Of a stretch of DNA of 28,531 nucleotides, positions 6,719 to 15,134 are shown in pieces. The notes under the pieces were generated by a model that saw only the letters and a program-made list of their open reading frames with translations, was not told where the DNA came from and did no database searches. This DNA is from Lachnoclostridium sp. UBA3320 (GTDB taxonomy: Bacteria > Bacillota > Clostridia > Lachnospirales > Lachnospiraceae), in the NCBI GenBank assembly GCA_002361175.1, contig DESG01000057.1, positions 848 through 29,378 on the forward strand, in the 5' to 3' direction. Position 1 is the first letter of the stretch; every line of letters starts with the position of its first letter. A program made the position numbers and the translations under genes.

Positions 6719-9175
6719 ATGAAGGAATTAAACAAAGAAGAATTTAAAAAAGAAATTGAAGATTATTTAAAAGTGCTTTTTCGCAAGTCAATAGAAGAAG
6801 CTGATGACCAGCAAAAATTTCAGGCTGTTTCATATGCAGTAAAAGATTTTATTGTTGACCAGTGGATGGCAACACATAAAACATATGAGGAACAAGATGT
6901 AAAAACTGTGTATTATCTATCAATGGAATTTCTTACAGGCAGAGCTCTTGGCAATATTATTATTAACTTAAAGGGCAATCAAGTAATACGTGAAGCAATA
7001 GAAGAAATGGGAATGAACCTTGATGTAATTGAAGATCAAGAACCAGATGCTGCACTTGGTAATGGCGGTCTTGGACGTCTTGCAGCCTGTTTTCTTGATT
7101 CACTTTCAACACTTGGATATCCTGCATATGGATGTGGAATACGTTACAAATATGGTATGTTCAAACAGGCTATTGAAAATGGCTATCAGGTAGAAAGACC
7201 TGATGACTGGCTTAAATACGGCAACCCATTTGAAATAAAGCGTCCTGAATATGCAGTTGAGGTAAAATTTGGCGGTTATGTTGCAATACGCAAGGACGAA
7301 TGCGGTCGTGATAAATTTATACAGGAAAATTATCAGGTAGTAAAGGCCGTTCCATACGACTTGCCTATTGTTGGTTACAATAATAATGTAGTTAATACAC
7401 TCCGCATATGGGATGCAGAGGCAGTTGACACATTTAATCTTGATTCATTTGACAAAGGTGATTATCAGAAAGCTGTTGAGCAAGAAAACCTTGCACGTAC
7501 TATTTGTGAAGTATTATATCCAAATGATAACCACATTGCAGGCAAGGAATTAAGATTAAAACAGCAGTATTTCTTTGTATCAGCAAGTGTACAGAGAGCT
7601 GTGCGCAAATACCTCGAAAAACATGACGATATTCGCAGACTTCATGAGAAAGTGTGTTTTCAGTTAAACGATACGCATCCAACTGTAACCGTAGCAGAGC
7701 TTATGCGTATACTTATGGATGACTATAATTTGTCATGGGATGAGGCATGGGAAGTAACTAATAAGACATGCGCATATACTAATCATACAATAATGTCTGA
7801 AGCACTTGAGAAATGGCCTCTTGAACTGTTTTCAAGGCTTTTGCCAAGAATTTATCAGATTATTGAAGAAATTAACCGAAGATTTATAATAAAAATACAA
7901 TCTGCTTACCCTGATGATTTTAGCAAGATTGAAAAAATGGCAATAATTTATGATGGTCAGGTTAAGATGGCTCATCTTGCAATCGTAGCAAGTTTTTCTG
8001 TAAATGGTGTTGCAAAACTTCATACAGAAATACTTAAAAACCAAGAACTTAAAGACTTCTATCAGATGATGCCAGAGAAATTTAATAATAAAACTAACGG
8101 CATCACACAGAGAAGGTTTCTTCTTCATGGCAATCCACTTCTTGCAAGCTGGATTACAAGAAAGATTGGCGATGAATGGATAACAAATTTAAGCCATATC
8201 AGTGAGCTGTCAACTTATGTTGATGACGAACTAAGCCAGAAAGAATTTATGAATATCAAATATCAGAATAAAATAAGGCTTGCAAAATATATTAAAGAAC
8301 ACAATGGCATCGAAGTTAATCCACGTTCAATATTTGATGTACAGGTTAAACGTCTTCATGAATATAAGCGCCAGTTGCTAAATATACTTCATGTAATGTA
8401 TCTGTATAATGAACTTAAGAAAAATCCAGATATGGACTTCTATCCAAGAACATTTATATTTGGCGCAAAGGCATCTGCGGGCTACAGACGTGCAAAATCT
8501 ATAATTAAACTTATCAATAGTGTTGCCGATGTTGTGAATAATGATAGAAGCATACAAGATAAGATTAAAATAGTATTTATTGAAAACTACCGTGTATCAA
8601 ATGCAGAAATTATTTTTGCTGCTGCTGATGTGTCTGAACAGATTTCTACAGCAAGTAAGGAAGCTTCTGGTACAGGCAATATGAAGTTTATGCTTAATGG
8701 TGCGCTTACTTTAGGTACTATGGACGGTGCTAATGTTGAAATTGTAGAAGAAGTAGGTACAGAAAATGCGTTTATCTTCGGCTCATCTTCTGACGAAATT
8801 ATTGAACTTGAGCACAATGGAAGTTATAATCCAAGAGAAATTTACAATACGGACTCAGATATACGTACAGTCCTCACACAGCTTGTAGATGGCACTTATA
8901 TGCCAGGCAATCCAGAAGAGTTTCGTGAGATTTACAGCTCACTTCTTGATGGCACAGATGGACGTCCTGATATGTATTTTATACTTAAAGACTTTCATTC
9001 ATATGCAGATGCACAGAAGAAAGTTGAAGCTGCTTATCGCAATACAACAGGCTGGGCACGTTCTGCACTTTTAAATGTGGCTAAATGTGGTAAGTTCTCT
9101 TCTGATAGAACTATTGAAGAGTATGTAAGAGATATTTGGCATCTTACAAAAGTAACTGTTGATATGCAAGATTAA
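6719..9175 (+). CDS. glgP: Glycogen/alpha-glucan phosphorylase 1
   Basis: An 818-residue family GT35 phosphorylase that releases glucose-1-phosphate from storage glucan using phosphate and PLP. The conserved blocks are YYLSMEFLTGRALGN, ALGNGGLGRLAACFLDS, NDTHPTVTVAELMR, TNHTIMSEALEKWP, NKTNGITQRRFLL and EASGTGNMKFMLNGA, where Lys656 is the PLP-binding lysine. Length is normal for the family. The start has AGGAGG close upstream (near 6707). It belongs to a different subgroup from the second phosphorylase at 25761-28007 and is longer at the N-terminus. A terminator-like hairpin follows at 9198-9248. Cytoplasmic. Confidence 0.97.
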   Translation: MKELNKEEFKKEIEDYLKVLFRKSIEEADDQQKFQAVSYAVKDFIVDQWMATHKTYEEQDVKTVYYLSMEFLTGRALGNIIINLKGNQVIREAIEEMGMNLDVIEDQEPDAALGNGGLGRLAACFLDSLSTLGYPAYGCGIRYKYGMFKQAIENGYQVERPDDWLKYGNPFEIKRPEYAVEVKFGGYVAIRKDECGRDKFIQENYQVVKAVPYDLPIVGYNNNVVNTLRIWDAEAVDTFNLDSFDKGDYQKAVEQENLARTICEVLYPNDNHIAGKELRLKQQYFFVSASVQRAVRKYLEKHDDIRRLHEKVCFQLNDTHPTVTVAELMRILMDDYNLSWDEAWEVTNKTCAYTNHTIMSEALEKWPLELFSRLLPRIYQIIEEINRRFIIKIQSAYPDDFSKIEKMAIIYDGQVKMAHLAIVASFSVNGVAKLHTEILKNQELKDFYQMMPEKFNNKTNGITQRRFLLHGNPLLASWITRKIGDEWITNLSHISELSTYVDDELSQKEFMNIKYQNKIRLAKYIKEHNGIEVNPRSIFDVQVKRLHEYKRQLLNILHVMYLYNELKKNPDMDFYPRTFIFGAKASAGYRRAKSIIKLINSVADVVNNDRSIQDKIKIVFIENYRVSNAEIIFAAADVSEQISTASKEASGTGNMKFMLNGALTLGTMDGANVEIVEEVGTENAFIFGSSSDEIIELEHNGSYNPREIYNTDSDIRTVLTQLVDGTYMPGNPEEFREIYSSLLDGTDGRPDMYFILKDFHSYADAQKKVEAAYRNTTGWARSALLNVAKCGKFSSDRTIEEYVRDIWHLTKVTVDMQD

Positions 9176-9197
9176 AAAGTAAATTCGGGAAAATTTT

Positions 9198-9248
9198 AAA
9201 AGTGTGTTGCATATAATTGTAATATTTTTATGTGTGGCACACTTTTTT
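9198..9248 (+). terminator. Probable terminator after glgP
   Basis: AAAAGTGTG (9198-9206) pairs with CACACTTTT (9238-9246), followed by further T. The loop is long (31 bases), which lowers confidence. It lies just before the sppA start. Confidence 0.5.
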
Positions 9249-9271
9249 GCATAGTTAAGAAAGGAAGAATT

Positions 9272-10288
9272 ATGAAACCAAAACAACTTGCAGGAATAAT
9301 AATAACAGGAATTGTTATAATAGCGGTAGGTGTAACAGGAATGCTTACTAATGTAGTGAATAATAAAATTACAGTAGCGCAAAATCAAGCTACGAAAAGT
9401 ATATTTAGGGAGTTGTTATCATTACAGACTAATAAGACAGTTGATTTGCCGTCAGAGGATTTTGTAGGTATTTTAAATATTGAAGGAACTATAGCTGCCA
9501 GTTCAGTTTCAAGCTGGTCATCTTCGTCAGCGTATAACCATGATTTATATATAAATTATGTTGACCAAATGATTGATGCAGACAATAACAAAGGTATTTT
9601 TCTATATGTTGACAGCCCTGGAGGTGCAGTTTACCAAAGCGATGAAATGTATCTTAAACTTATGGAGTACAAGGAAAAGACTAATCGTCCAATATGGGCG
9701 TACTTTGCAGGAGAGGCTTGTTCAGGTGGTTATTACATATCAATGGCAGCAGATAAAATATATGCAAATAGGAATTGTTGGACAGGGTCTATTGGCGTAA
9801 TAATCTCTTTGATGAATTTTAAAAAATTATATGATAAACTTGGCATTGAAGAAATTGATATAACAAGCGGTGAGAATAAAGCTATTGGCTCATCTGGTGC
9901 AAAGCTTACAAATGAACAAAAAGATATATTACAAGAACTTGTGGATGAAGCCTATGACCAATTTATAGATATTGTGTGCAGTGGTCGTAATATGGACGAA
10001 GATACAGTACGTAATATAGCAGATGGTCGCATATATTCTGCAAAACAGGCACTTGGCAATGGACTTATTGACGAAATAGGACAGTTTGAAGATGCTAAGC
10101 TTGATTTTACTGTTGCAGCAGGTCTTCCTGAAAATATAAATTTCTTTTCACCAGATAATACACTATCTACTTTAATGAGTTCAGTATTTGGAATTGCAGA
10201 ACAAATAATTCCAAAATCTGATGCAAGCCTTGCAGATGATATTATGAAAAATAAAGGAAATGGGGTGCTTATGTACTATGCTGGATAA
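9272..10288 (+). CDS. sppA: Signal peptide peptidase SppA (S49 family, short form)
   Basis: A 338-residue membrane-anchored serine protease of the short (about 36 kDa) type found in Firmicutes, which cleaves leftover signal peptides and other membrane peptides. ATG 9272 is chosen because AAGGAAG precedes it; an upstream in-frame ATG at 9230 lies in the terminator. An N-terminal helix (QLAGIIITGIVIIAVGV) anchors it. The catalytic dyad is Ser151 in GEACSGGYYISMA and Lys203 in TSGENKAIGS; YVDSPGGAV and TGSIGVI are the other conserved blocks. The RDD gene overlaps its 3' end by 11 bp, matching the B. subtilis arrangement of sppA with its membrane inhibitor gene. Confidence 0.95.
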   Translation: MKPKQLAGIIITGIVIIAVGVTGMLTNVVNNKITVAQNQATKSIFRELLSLQTNKTVDLPSEDFVGILNIEGTIAASSVSSWSSSSAYNHDLYINYVDQMIDADNNKGIFLYVDSPGGAVYQSDEMYLKLMEYKEKTNRPIWAYFAGEACSGGYYISMAADKIYANRNCWTGSIGVIISLMNFKKLYDKLGIEEIDITSGENKAIGSSGAKLTNEQKDILQELVDEAYDQFIDIVCSGRNMDEDTVRNIADGRIYSAKQALGNGLIDEIGQFEDAKLDFTVAAGLPENINFFSPDNTLSTLMSSVFGIAEQIIPKSDASLADDIMKNKGNGVLMYYAG

Positions 10289-10748
10289 TACAGATAACAT
10301 TGTATATGCTGGTTTTTTTGTGCGTCTTGCCGCATATATAACAGATATGGCAATAGTGTCGGCTGCATTGCTTATAGTTCGTTTGCCAATATTATTTACT
10401 AGTATCATCAATTCAGAAAATTTACTCATAAGAGATTTTATTTTTCAATATTCTATTGCAGATATTTTATTTTATATACTTACAGTTACATATTTTGTAC
10501 TTTTAACATATTTTACAGGCTCAACTTTTGGAAAAAAACTTTTTAATATAAAAGTTGTCAGTGCAGAAGAACGTAATTTTACTTTCTTTGAAATACTATA
10601 TAGAGAGACAGTTGGCAGATTTCTCGCAAAAGTAATAATATGCATTGGTTATTTTATGGCAGGTTTAGACAGTAAGAAACGAGGACTTCACGATATACTC
10701 AGTGACACATATGTAGTATATCATTGCAAAAAAATTCAAAATGACTAA
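10278..10748 (+). CDS. RDD-family membrane protein, possible SppA regulator (SppI/YteJ-like)
   Basis: A 156-residue protein with an RDD domain: AGFFVRLAAYITDMAI carries the Arg and Asp of the first helix. Two further membrane segments follow (FYILTVTYFVLLTYFTG and VIICIGYFMAGL), and the protein ends with the typical KKRGLHDILSDTYVV. ATG 10278 is preferred over ATG 10260, which sits too close to any ribosome binding site. The gene overlaps the sppA stop by 11 bp, implying translational coupling. In B. subtilis the RDD protein next to SppA (SppI, formerly YteJ) forms a membrane complex with SppA and inhibits it; the same role is inferred here from position. A strong terminator follows. Confidence 0.85.
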   Translation: MLDNTDNIVYAGFFVRLAAYITDMAIVSAALLIVRLPILFTSIINSENLLIRDFIFQYSIADILFYILTVTYFVLLTYFTGSTFGKKLFNIKVVSAEERNFTFFEILYRETVGRFLAKVIICIGYFMAGLDSKKRGLHDILSDTYVVYHCKKIQND

Positions 10749-10807
10749 ATGAAAAATAAAGTGAATAAAAGAAAAATATCTGTTAAGAATATTAGCAGAT
10801 ACTATCA

Positions 10808-10842
10808 CAGCATTCTGGTGCGTATCAGAATGCTGTTTTTTT
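10808..10842 (+). terminator. Strong terminator after sppA-RDD
   Basis: A perfect 10-bp stem, CAGCATTCTG (10808-10817) with CAGAATGCTG (10826-10835), an 8-base loop and seven T. Only about 40 bp separate it from the next start. Confidence 0.93.
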
Positions 10843-10881
10843 CTCAATAGGAAAAAGAAGAATAAGAATGGAGGACTATGT

Positions 10882-11925
10882 ATGTTTGAAGAGAAAGAGT
10901 CATTTTGGAAGAAAAAGGGATTTTATTTATCAGCCTGTGCTGCCATTTTATGTGTGCTTGCTATAGGAACCTTGTATTATAAGATTAATCATCAAGGTAA
11001 TAATGGCACAAATCTTTTTGCAGACTCTGCAACAACATCACCAAACGATGCCACAAGTAATGTAGCTGGAGGCTCTGCTATAAACGATGCTGATAATGCG
11101 GACGATAACAGTGACAATGAAGATGCTGTAAGTGTAGTGCAAAATAATACGCCAGAAAATTCTGCCAGCGCACAACCAGAAAATTCTGTTGCAGATAACA
11201 ACACAAATAACAATACAACCAGCAATACGGTTAGTGACACAGATAACAATAGTGTAGAAAATGATTCCAGTCAGAAAGAAAACACATCTCAAAAGCATAA
11301 ACCTAAAAAACAGATACAGACAGCTGATGCTTCTAAAACAGATACAACAACAGACGAGAAAAATGTGACTAAGAAGCAAGATAAAATTAGTTCTGACAAA
11401 ATCGACAAGACAGACAAAAGCACAAAAAATACAGATGAAGCAGATAAAGATAATACAGATAATACAGATAATACAGTAGCAACTATGAAAGAAACGGGTC
11501 TTAAAAATAGTTTTGATATGGAAAAAGGTCTTTTATGGCCAGTGACAGGAGATGTAATTTTAAAATACAGTATGAGCAATACTATTTATTTTAAAACTCT
11601 TGCACAATATAAGTGTAACCCAGCTATTGTTATTTCTTCAAAAGAAGGAACAAATGTTAAAGCTGCTGCAGATGGCATTGTTACAAAAGTTACAAAGTCA
11701 GATGAAGTGGGTAATGTAGTGACAGTGGATATAGGAAGTGGATATTTAGTGACATATGGACAGCTTGACAATATAAGCGTTAAAGAGGGGCAGCCTGTAA
11801 AGGAAGGCAGCACTATTGGAAAAATTGCAAAACCGACAAAATATTATAGTGAAGAGGGAAGTAATTTATATTTACAGGTAACAGAAAATGAAAAACCTGT
11901 TGACCCTATGTTATTGTTAAGGTAA
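10882..11925 (+). CDS. Membrane-anchored degenerate LytM/M23 protein (SpoIIQ-like)
   Basis: A 347-residue protein: a short cytoplasmic N-terminus, one membrane helix (about residues 15-33), a long Asn/Asp/Thr/Lys-rich linker (about 36-205), then a LytM/M23 fold (about 210-345: LLWPVTGDVI, GTNVKAAADGIVTKV, GNVVTVDIGSGYLVTYG, KPVDPMLLL). The metal and catalytic residues are gone. The HxGxD region reads YKCNPAIV around Cys245, the YGHL His is Gln294, and HLH near the end is NLY. The layout of one helix, a linker and a dead LytM domain is that of SpoIIQ, the forespore half of the SpoIIQ-SpoIIIAH channel. The usual spoIID neighbour is absent, so the name is not assigned. The linker contains a 9-bp tandem repeat (11449-11475). 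Start set by GAGG at 10871-10874. Confidence 0.75.
   Translation: MFEEKESFWKKKGFYLSACAAILCVLAIGTLYYKINHQGNNGTNLFADSATTSPNDATSNVAGGSAINDADNADDNSDNEDAVSVVQNNTPENSASAQPENSVADNNTNNNTTSNTVSDTDNNSVENDSSQKENTSQKHKPKKQIQTADASKTDTTTDEKNVTKKQDKISSDKIDKTDKSTKNTDEADKDNTDNTDNTVATMKETGLKNSFDMEKGLLWPVTGDVILKYSMSNTIYFKTLAQYKCNPAIVISSKEGTNVKAAADGIVTKVTKSDEVGNVVTVDIGSGYLVTYGQLDNISVKEGQPVKEGSTIGKIAKPTKYYSEEGSNLYLQVTENEKPVDPMLLLR
11449..11475 (+). repeat. Three tandem 9-bp units in the LytM-protein linker
   Basis: GATAATACA is repeated three times in frame and encodes Asp-Asn-Thr three times. This is a short in-frame microsatellite in a disordered linker, where length changes would be tolerated. Confidence 0.9.
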
Positions 11926-11979
11926 TAACAATGGCTGTGTGAATTTCCAACTGGATTGTTGAGTAAATTATTCACTGGC

Positions 11980-12028
11980 AGCTTTAGATGTGTTTTGTGA
12001 TAAAACCTTTAAAACAACATCTAAAGCT
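11980..12028. other. Long hairpin without T-run between the LytM and AIM24 genes
   Basis: AGCTTTAGATGT (11980-11991) and ACATCTAAAGCT (12017-12028) are a perfect 12-bp inverted repeat. Pairing continues inside with GTTTT against AAAAC. No U-tract follows on either strand, so it is not a standard terminator. It could be a decayed terminator, a processing or stability element, or a small palindromic repeat. Confidence 0.6.
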
Positions 12029-12061
12029 TGTCAGCTAATACAAGTTTAAGCATTTTTTAAC

Positions 12062-12090
12062 TTTCACTGTGTATAAATATATGATATAAT
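12062..12090 (+). promoter_or_regulatory. Probable promoter of the AIM24-family gene
   Basis: TATAAT at 12085-12090 is perfect. The -35 position 17 bp upstream (TTTCAC, 12062-12067) is weak. The start at 12135 has AAAGGAA upstream. Confidence 0.5.
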
Positions 12091-12134
12091 TCAGAAGTAG
12101 CAAATAATTATATATTCTAAGAAAGGAAACATAT

Positions 12135-12815
12135 ATGAGATATAGAATCGTTGGAAGTACAATGCCAGCAGTAGAAGTAGTTTTTGATGCAGCGGGAGAG
12201 TCAATGTATACCCAGTCTGGCGGAATGGCATGGATGTCAGATGGAATACGTATGGACACTAACACTACTGGAGGCATTTTAAAAGGTGTAGGCAGAATGT
12301 TTGCTGGAGAATCAATGTTTATGGCACATTACACTGCAACAAGGCCAGAGGCATCTATAGCGTTTGCATCAACTGTGGCAGGTGAAATTTTACCTGTAAA
12401 TATAGGACAGACAGGAGGGCTTATATGTCAGAAAGGTGCATTTCTTTGTGCAGAACCAGGCGTTAATCTATCTGTTACATTTACTAAAAAGTTTTCTGCT
12501 GGATTTTTTGGCGGCGAAGGCTTTATCCTTCAAGATATCAGTGGCAATGGTATGGTATTTTTAGAAATAGATGGTGACAAAGTTATTAAGGACCTTGCAC
12601 CAGGTGAAGTTATAAAAGTTGACACAGGAAATGTAGTTGGATTTGATAGGAACGTTACATATGAAATAGAAACTGTAAAAGGAATTAAAAATATCTTTCT
12701 TGGAGGCGAAGGACTTTTTCTCACTAAACTTACAGGACCTGGAAAAGTTATACTTCAAACTCAGAACTTTAATGAATTTGCAGGAAGAATTGCAAGAATG
12801 ATTCCTTCCAAGTAA
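12135..12815 (+). CDS. AIM24 / TIGR00266 family protein
   Basis: A 226-residue protein of the AIM24 family (TIGR00266), a Gly-rich all-beta fold present in many bacteria and in yeast mitochondria. It is recognised by SGGMAWMSDGIRMDTN, the stretch VGRMFAGESMFMAHYTA, GEILPVNIGQTGGLICQKGA and the repeated FFGGEGF / FLGGEGLFL motifs. There is no signal peptide or membrane segment. The bacterial function is not established. It stands alone between a promoter and a bidirectional terminator. Length is normal. Confidence 0.92.
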   Translation: MRYRIVGSTMPAVEVVFDAAGESMYTQSGGMAWMSDGIRMDTNTTGGILKGVGRMFAGESMFMAHYTATRPEASIAFASTVAGEILPVNIGQTGGLICQKGAFLCAEPGVNLSVTFTKKFSAGFFGGEGFILQDISGNGMVFLEIDGDKVIKDLAPGEVIKVDTGNVVGFDRNVTYEIETVKGIKNIFLGGEGLFLTKLTGPGKVILQTQNFNEFAGRIARMIPSK

Positions 12816-12840
12816 ATAATGTTATACTTGTAATAAAATT

Positions 12841-12876
12841 ACGCAGGCTGATTTATAACCTGCGTATATTTTTTAT
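12841..12876. terminator. Bidirectional terminator between the AIM24 gene and cotJC
   Basis: ACGCAGG (12841-12847) pairs with CCTGCGT (12859-12865). T-rich sequence follows on the plus strand (to about 12876) and also on the minus strand, so it can serve both convergent genes. Confidence 0.85.
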
Positions 12877-12907
12877 TAATGTATAGTTATAACAAATTTT
12901 CTGATAA

Positions 12908-13513
12908 TTAACAAGGCTTTTTATCAATCTGTCCATTAAATGCATAGAAGTTTTTACTATTAAGGTCATCTTGTACACGGCGTAGGGTTTCACCAAAACG
13001 CTGGAAATGTACAACTTCACGTTCTCTTAAGAAACGTATAGGGTCAGCAATTTCAGGGTCTTTAATAAGTCTAAGTATATTGTCATAAGTACTGCGAGCT
13101 TTTTGTTCAGCCGCCATATCTTCATATAAATCTGTAATTGTATCACCTTTACATTGAAATTCACATGCATTAAATGGAATACCAGCGGCAGCAGTTGGCC
13201 AGATTGCGAGTGTATGGTCAACATAGTATTTATCAAAACCTGATGCTTTGATTTCTTCAGGAGTAAGTCCTTTGGTGAGTTGACGTACAATAGTTGCAAC
13301 CATTTCAAGATGCGCAAGTTCTTCTGTACCTATATCGGTAAGTGTTCCTATTGCTTTTCTGTTTTCCATGCTGTACCTTTGTGAAAGGTAACGCATAGAA
13401 GCACTTATCTCACCATCAGGGCCGCCATATTGTGTAATAATTATCTCTGCTGCTTTTGCATTAGGTCTGGTAATATTTACAGGATATTGCAGCCTTCTTT
13501 CATAATTCCACAT
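12908..13513 (-). CDS. cotJC: Spore coat protein CotJC, manganese-catalase family
   Basis: A 201-residue protein of the manganese catalase family found in spore coats. The di-manganese ligands can be placed by spacing: Glu35 (GPDGEIS), Glu65 and His68 (EELAHLE), Glu136 (MAAEQKAR) and His169 (EVVHFQRF). The 33-residue gap between the last two is as in the Lactobacillus enzyme. It is shorter than the free enzyme, as usual for CotJC. It is the last gene of cotJABC, with AAAGGAGA upstream. Expected in the mother cell and assembled into the coat, with possible peroxide defence. Confidence 0.95.
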   Translation of the reverse strand: MWNYERRLQYPVNITRPNAKAAEIIITQYGGPDGEISASMRYLSQRYSMENRKAIGTLTDIGTEELAHLEMVATIVRQLTKGLTPEEIKASGFDKYYVDHTLAIWPTAAAGIPFNACEFQCKGDTITDLYEDMAAEQKARSTYDNILRLIKDPEIADPIRFLREREVVHFQRFGETLRRVQDDLNSKNFYAFNGQIDKKPC

Positions 13514-13528
13514 ATACTAATCTCCTTT

Positions 13529-13774
13529 CTATTCCCAAGGCCAAGGGTCTTTAACCCATTCCCAGTAGCATGAATTGTCTACATTGTCATTTAAAAGCGG
13601 CCCATATTTATGTGTATACTCATCCATTGATTCTCTACGAGCTTTTTTAAGTTCTTTATAGTATGAAAGTGCATCTTTATCGCATGGATGTGTATCAAGA
13701 AAGAGAACTACATCATCAATGGCAAAACTTACCTGCGTAATGTAAAGAAGGAGTTTATTTCTGTCTTGATTCAT
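13529..13774 (-). CDS. cotJB: Spore coat assembly protein CotJB
   Basis: An 81-residue CotJB: QVSFAIDDVVLFLDTHPCDKDALSYY and the C-terminal YGPLLNDNVDN..WEWVKDPWPWE are family signatures. In B. subtilis CotJB and CotJC help incorporate each other into the coat. Its start overlaps the cotJA stop by 4 bp (ATGA), and cotJC starts 15 bp after it, so the three genes form one operon. Confidence 0.93.
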   Translation of the reverse strand: MNQDRNKLLLYITQVSFAIDDVVLFLDTHPCDKDALSYYKELKKARRESMDEYTHKYGPLLNDNVDNSCYWEWVKDPWPWE

Positions 13775-14061
13775 AGTGCACCTCCCCGCCCATTAAAATA
13801 TCCACGTGGAATGCAGCCATAGAATGGTAAATCAAGTGGTGGAAAAATAGTGCCTTGATTTAATCCTTTACATAAATCATAAACTTTGCACCACTGTTGC
13901 CAAGGTACATAACCTATCGCTATAGCCATACCTTTTAATGGATCATTATATATACTAGAATCTGCGTCACAGTTTGGATTGCACCCACATGAAGATGCAT
14001 TGTTGCCACAATTTGTATTGCAGCCACAATCATTAGGACGTCTTAAATTCATATTATTCAT
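13771..14061 (-). CDS. cotJA: Spore coat protein CotJA with Cys-rich N-terminal extension
   Basis: A 96-residue CotJA. The conserved part (about residues 36-95: DPLKGMAIAIGYVPWQQW, TIFPPLDLPFYGCIPRG) is preceded by an Asn/Cys-rich extension with CGCNTNC and CGCNPNC (Cys 12, 14, 18, 25, 27, 31). The duplicated motif could bind metal or form disulfide cross-links in the coat. It is the first gene of the operon, with AAAGGA before the start. The 3' end overlaps cotJB by 4 bp. No vegetative promoter is obvious upstream, which fits a sporulation sigma factor, but I could not identify one confidently. Confidence 0.92.
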   Translation of the reverse strand: MNNMNLRRPNDCGCNTNCGNNASSCGCNPNCDADSSIYNDPLKGMAIAIGYVPWQQWCKVYDLCKGLNQGTIFPPLDLPFYGCIPRGYFNGRGGAL

Positions 14062-14170
14062 AAGAAATATCCTTTCAGTTGGAATTGACGAGAATTAAAT
14101 TCCGTACTAATACATATATATGTAAGTTTGGAAAAATGTTTACAGTTTAGGTGAAATAATTGCATAAGGC

Positions 14171-14210
14171 AAAAAATACGGCAAGCCATTCTAAGACTCG
14201 CCGTATTTTC
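14171..14210 (-). terminator. Terminator of the rfbC-rfbD transcript
   Basis: AAAATACGGC (14173-14182) pairs with GCCGTATTTT (14200-14209). On the minus strand the stem is followed by TTTTTT. It lies immediately 3' of rfbD. Confidence 0.88.
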
Positions 14211-14214
14211 TATT

Positions 14215-15096
14215 CTATATATTTTTTGAAACTGCTGATTTATCTATCTGCTCCATATATTCTGTGAATGCTTCTTTCCATTCTTTCATACGATAACTGC
14301 CCATTGAATTAAGTTTACCATTTTCAAGAACAGAATACATTGGTCTTTTTGCAGATTTTTCTTCTGTTTTATATTCACTTGTTGAAACTGGTATAACTTT
14401 TACTTTTTTTCCTGCTTGTTTTATTATCTCACATGCAAATTCGTACCAATTTGTCTCTCCCTCACAAGTTGCATGATATATACCATATTCTCCAAAAGGT
14501 ACAATATAAAGTATCGCCCTTGCAAGCTCCAATGCAGAGGTAGGAGTGCCGTATTGGTCATTGACCACGGTTAAGGTGTCTCTTTCATCTGCCAGTTTAA
14601 GCATTGTCTTTACAAAATTGTTGCCATCACCATATAACCAAGCTGTTCTTACGATAAAATATCTGCTGCAGTTATTTATCACTGCTAATTCTCCAGCAAG
14701 CTTAGTTCTTCCATATACACTTTGCGGGTTAGTTTTGGCTTCTTCAGTATACGGCGTTTTTGTATCACCATCAAACACATAATCAGTAGATACCTGTACT
14801 ATCTGTGCACCTATTCTTTCTGCTGCTATAGCAAGATTTTTAGGTCCATATGCATTAATTCTTTCTGCATTGTCTGCATCAACTTCACATTTATTTACAG
14901 CAGTATGTGCAGCGCAGTTTATAATTGTATCTGGTTTATACATATCCACAAACTCATTCACCTGTGTAGAATTACATATGTCGAGGGTATCTGCATCTGT
15001 ATTAATCATTTCTACATCTGTATCTTTTAAAAGGGTAAAAAGAGCTCGTCCAAGCTGTCCGTTACATCCAGTAATTAGTACCTTTTTTATCTCCAT
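14215..15096 (-). CDS. rfbD: dTDP-4-dehydrorhamnose reductase
   Basis: A 293-residue extended SDR enzyme that performs the last step of dTDP-L-rhamnose synthesis, reducing dTDP-4-dehydrorhamnose with NAD(P)H. The nucleotide-binding GxxGQLG is at residues 10-16. The rest of the signature is INCAAHTAV, STDYVFDG (103-110), the YxxxK pair Tyr128/Lys132 (SVYGRTKLAGE) and VRTAWLYG. Length is normal. It follows rfbC by 38 bp on the same strand and ends at a terminator. rfbA and rfbB are not in the window, so the sugar pathway must be completed elsewhere. The product feeds cell-wall or surface polysaccharide. Confidence 0.96.
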   Translation of the reverse strand: MEIKKVLITGCNGQLGRALFTLLKDTDVEMINTDADTLDICNSTQVNEFVDMYKPDTIINCAAHTAVNKCEVDADNAERINAYGPKNLAIAAERIGAQIVQVSTDYVFDGDTKTPYTEEAKTNPQSVYGRTKLAGELAVINNCSRYFIVRTAWLYGDGNNFVKTMLKLADERDTLTVVNDQYGTPTSALELARAILYIVPFGEYGIYHATCEGETNWYEFACEIIKQAGKKVKVIPVSTSEYKTEEKSAKRPMYSVLENGKLNSMGSYRMKEWKEAFTEYMEQIDKSAVSKNI

Positions 15097-15134
15097 AATT
15101 TTTCTCCTGCAAATTTATTATATATAGTATTTTA

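Noticed and set aside
7832..8128. 98-codon minus-strand open frame
   Set aside because: Antisense to glgP1 in a highly conserved enzyme region, without start signals.
9230..9271. Upstream start for SppA at ATG 9230
   Set aside because: It lies in the terminator hairpin of glgP with no ribosome binding site; ATG 9272 has a proper one and gives a normal N-terminal anchor.
10762..10794. Sigma-G-like promoter before the LytM gene
   Set aside because: TGAATA is present, but the -10 match is poor, the spacing is about 20 bp, and a strong terminator lies between it and the gene.
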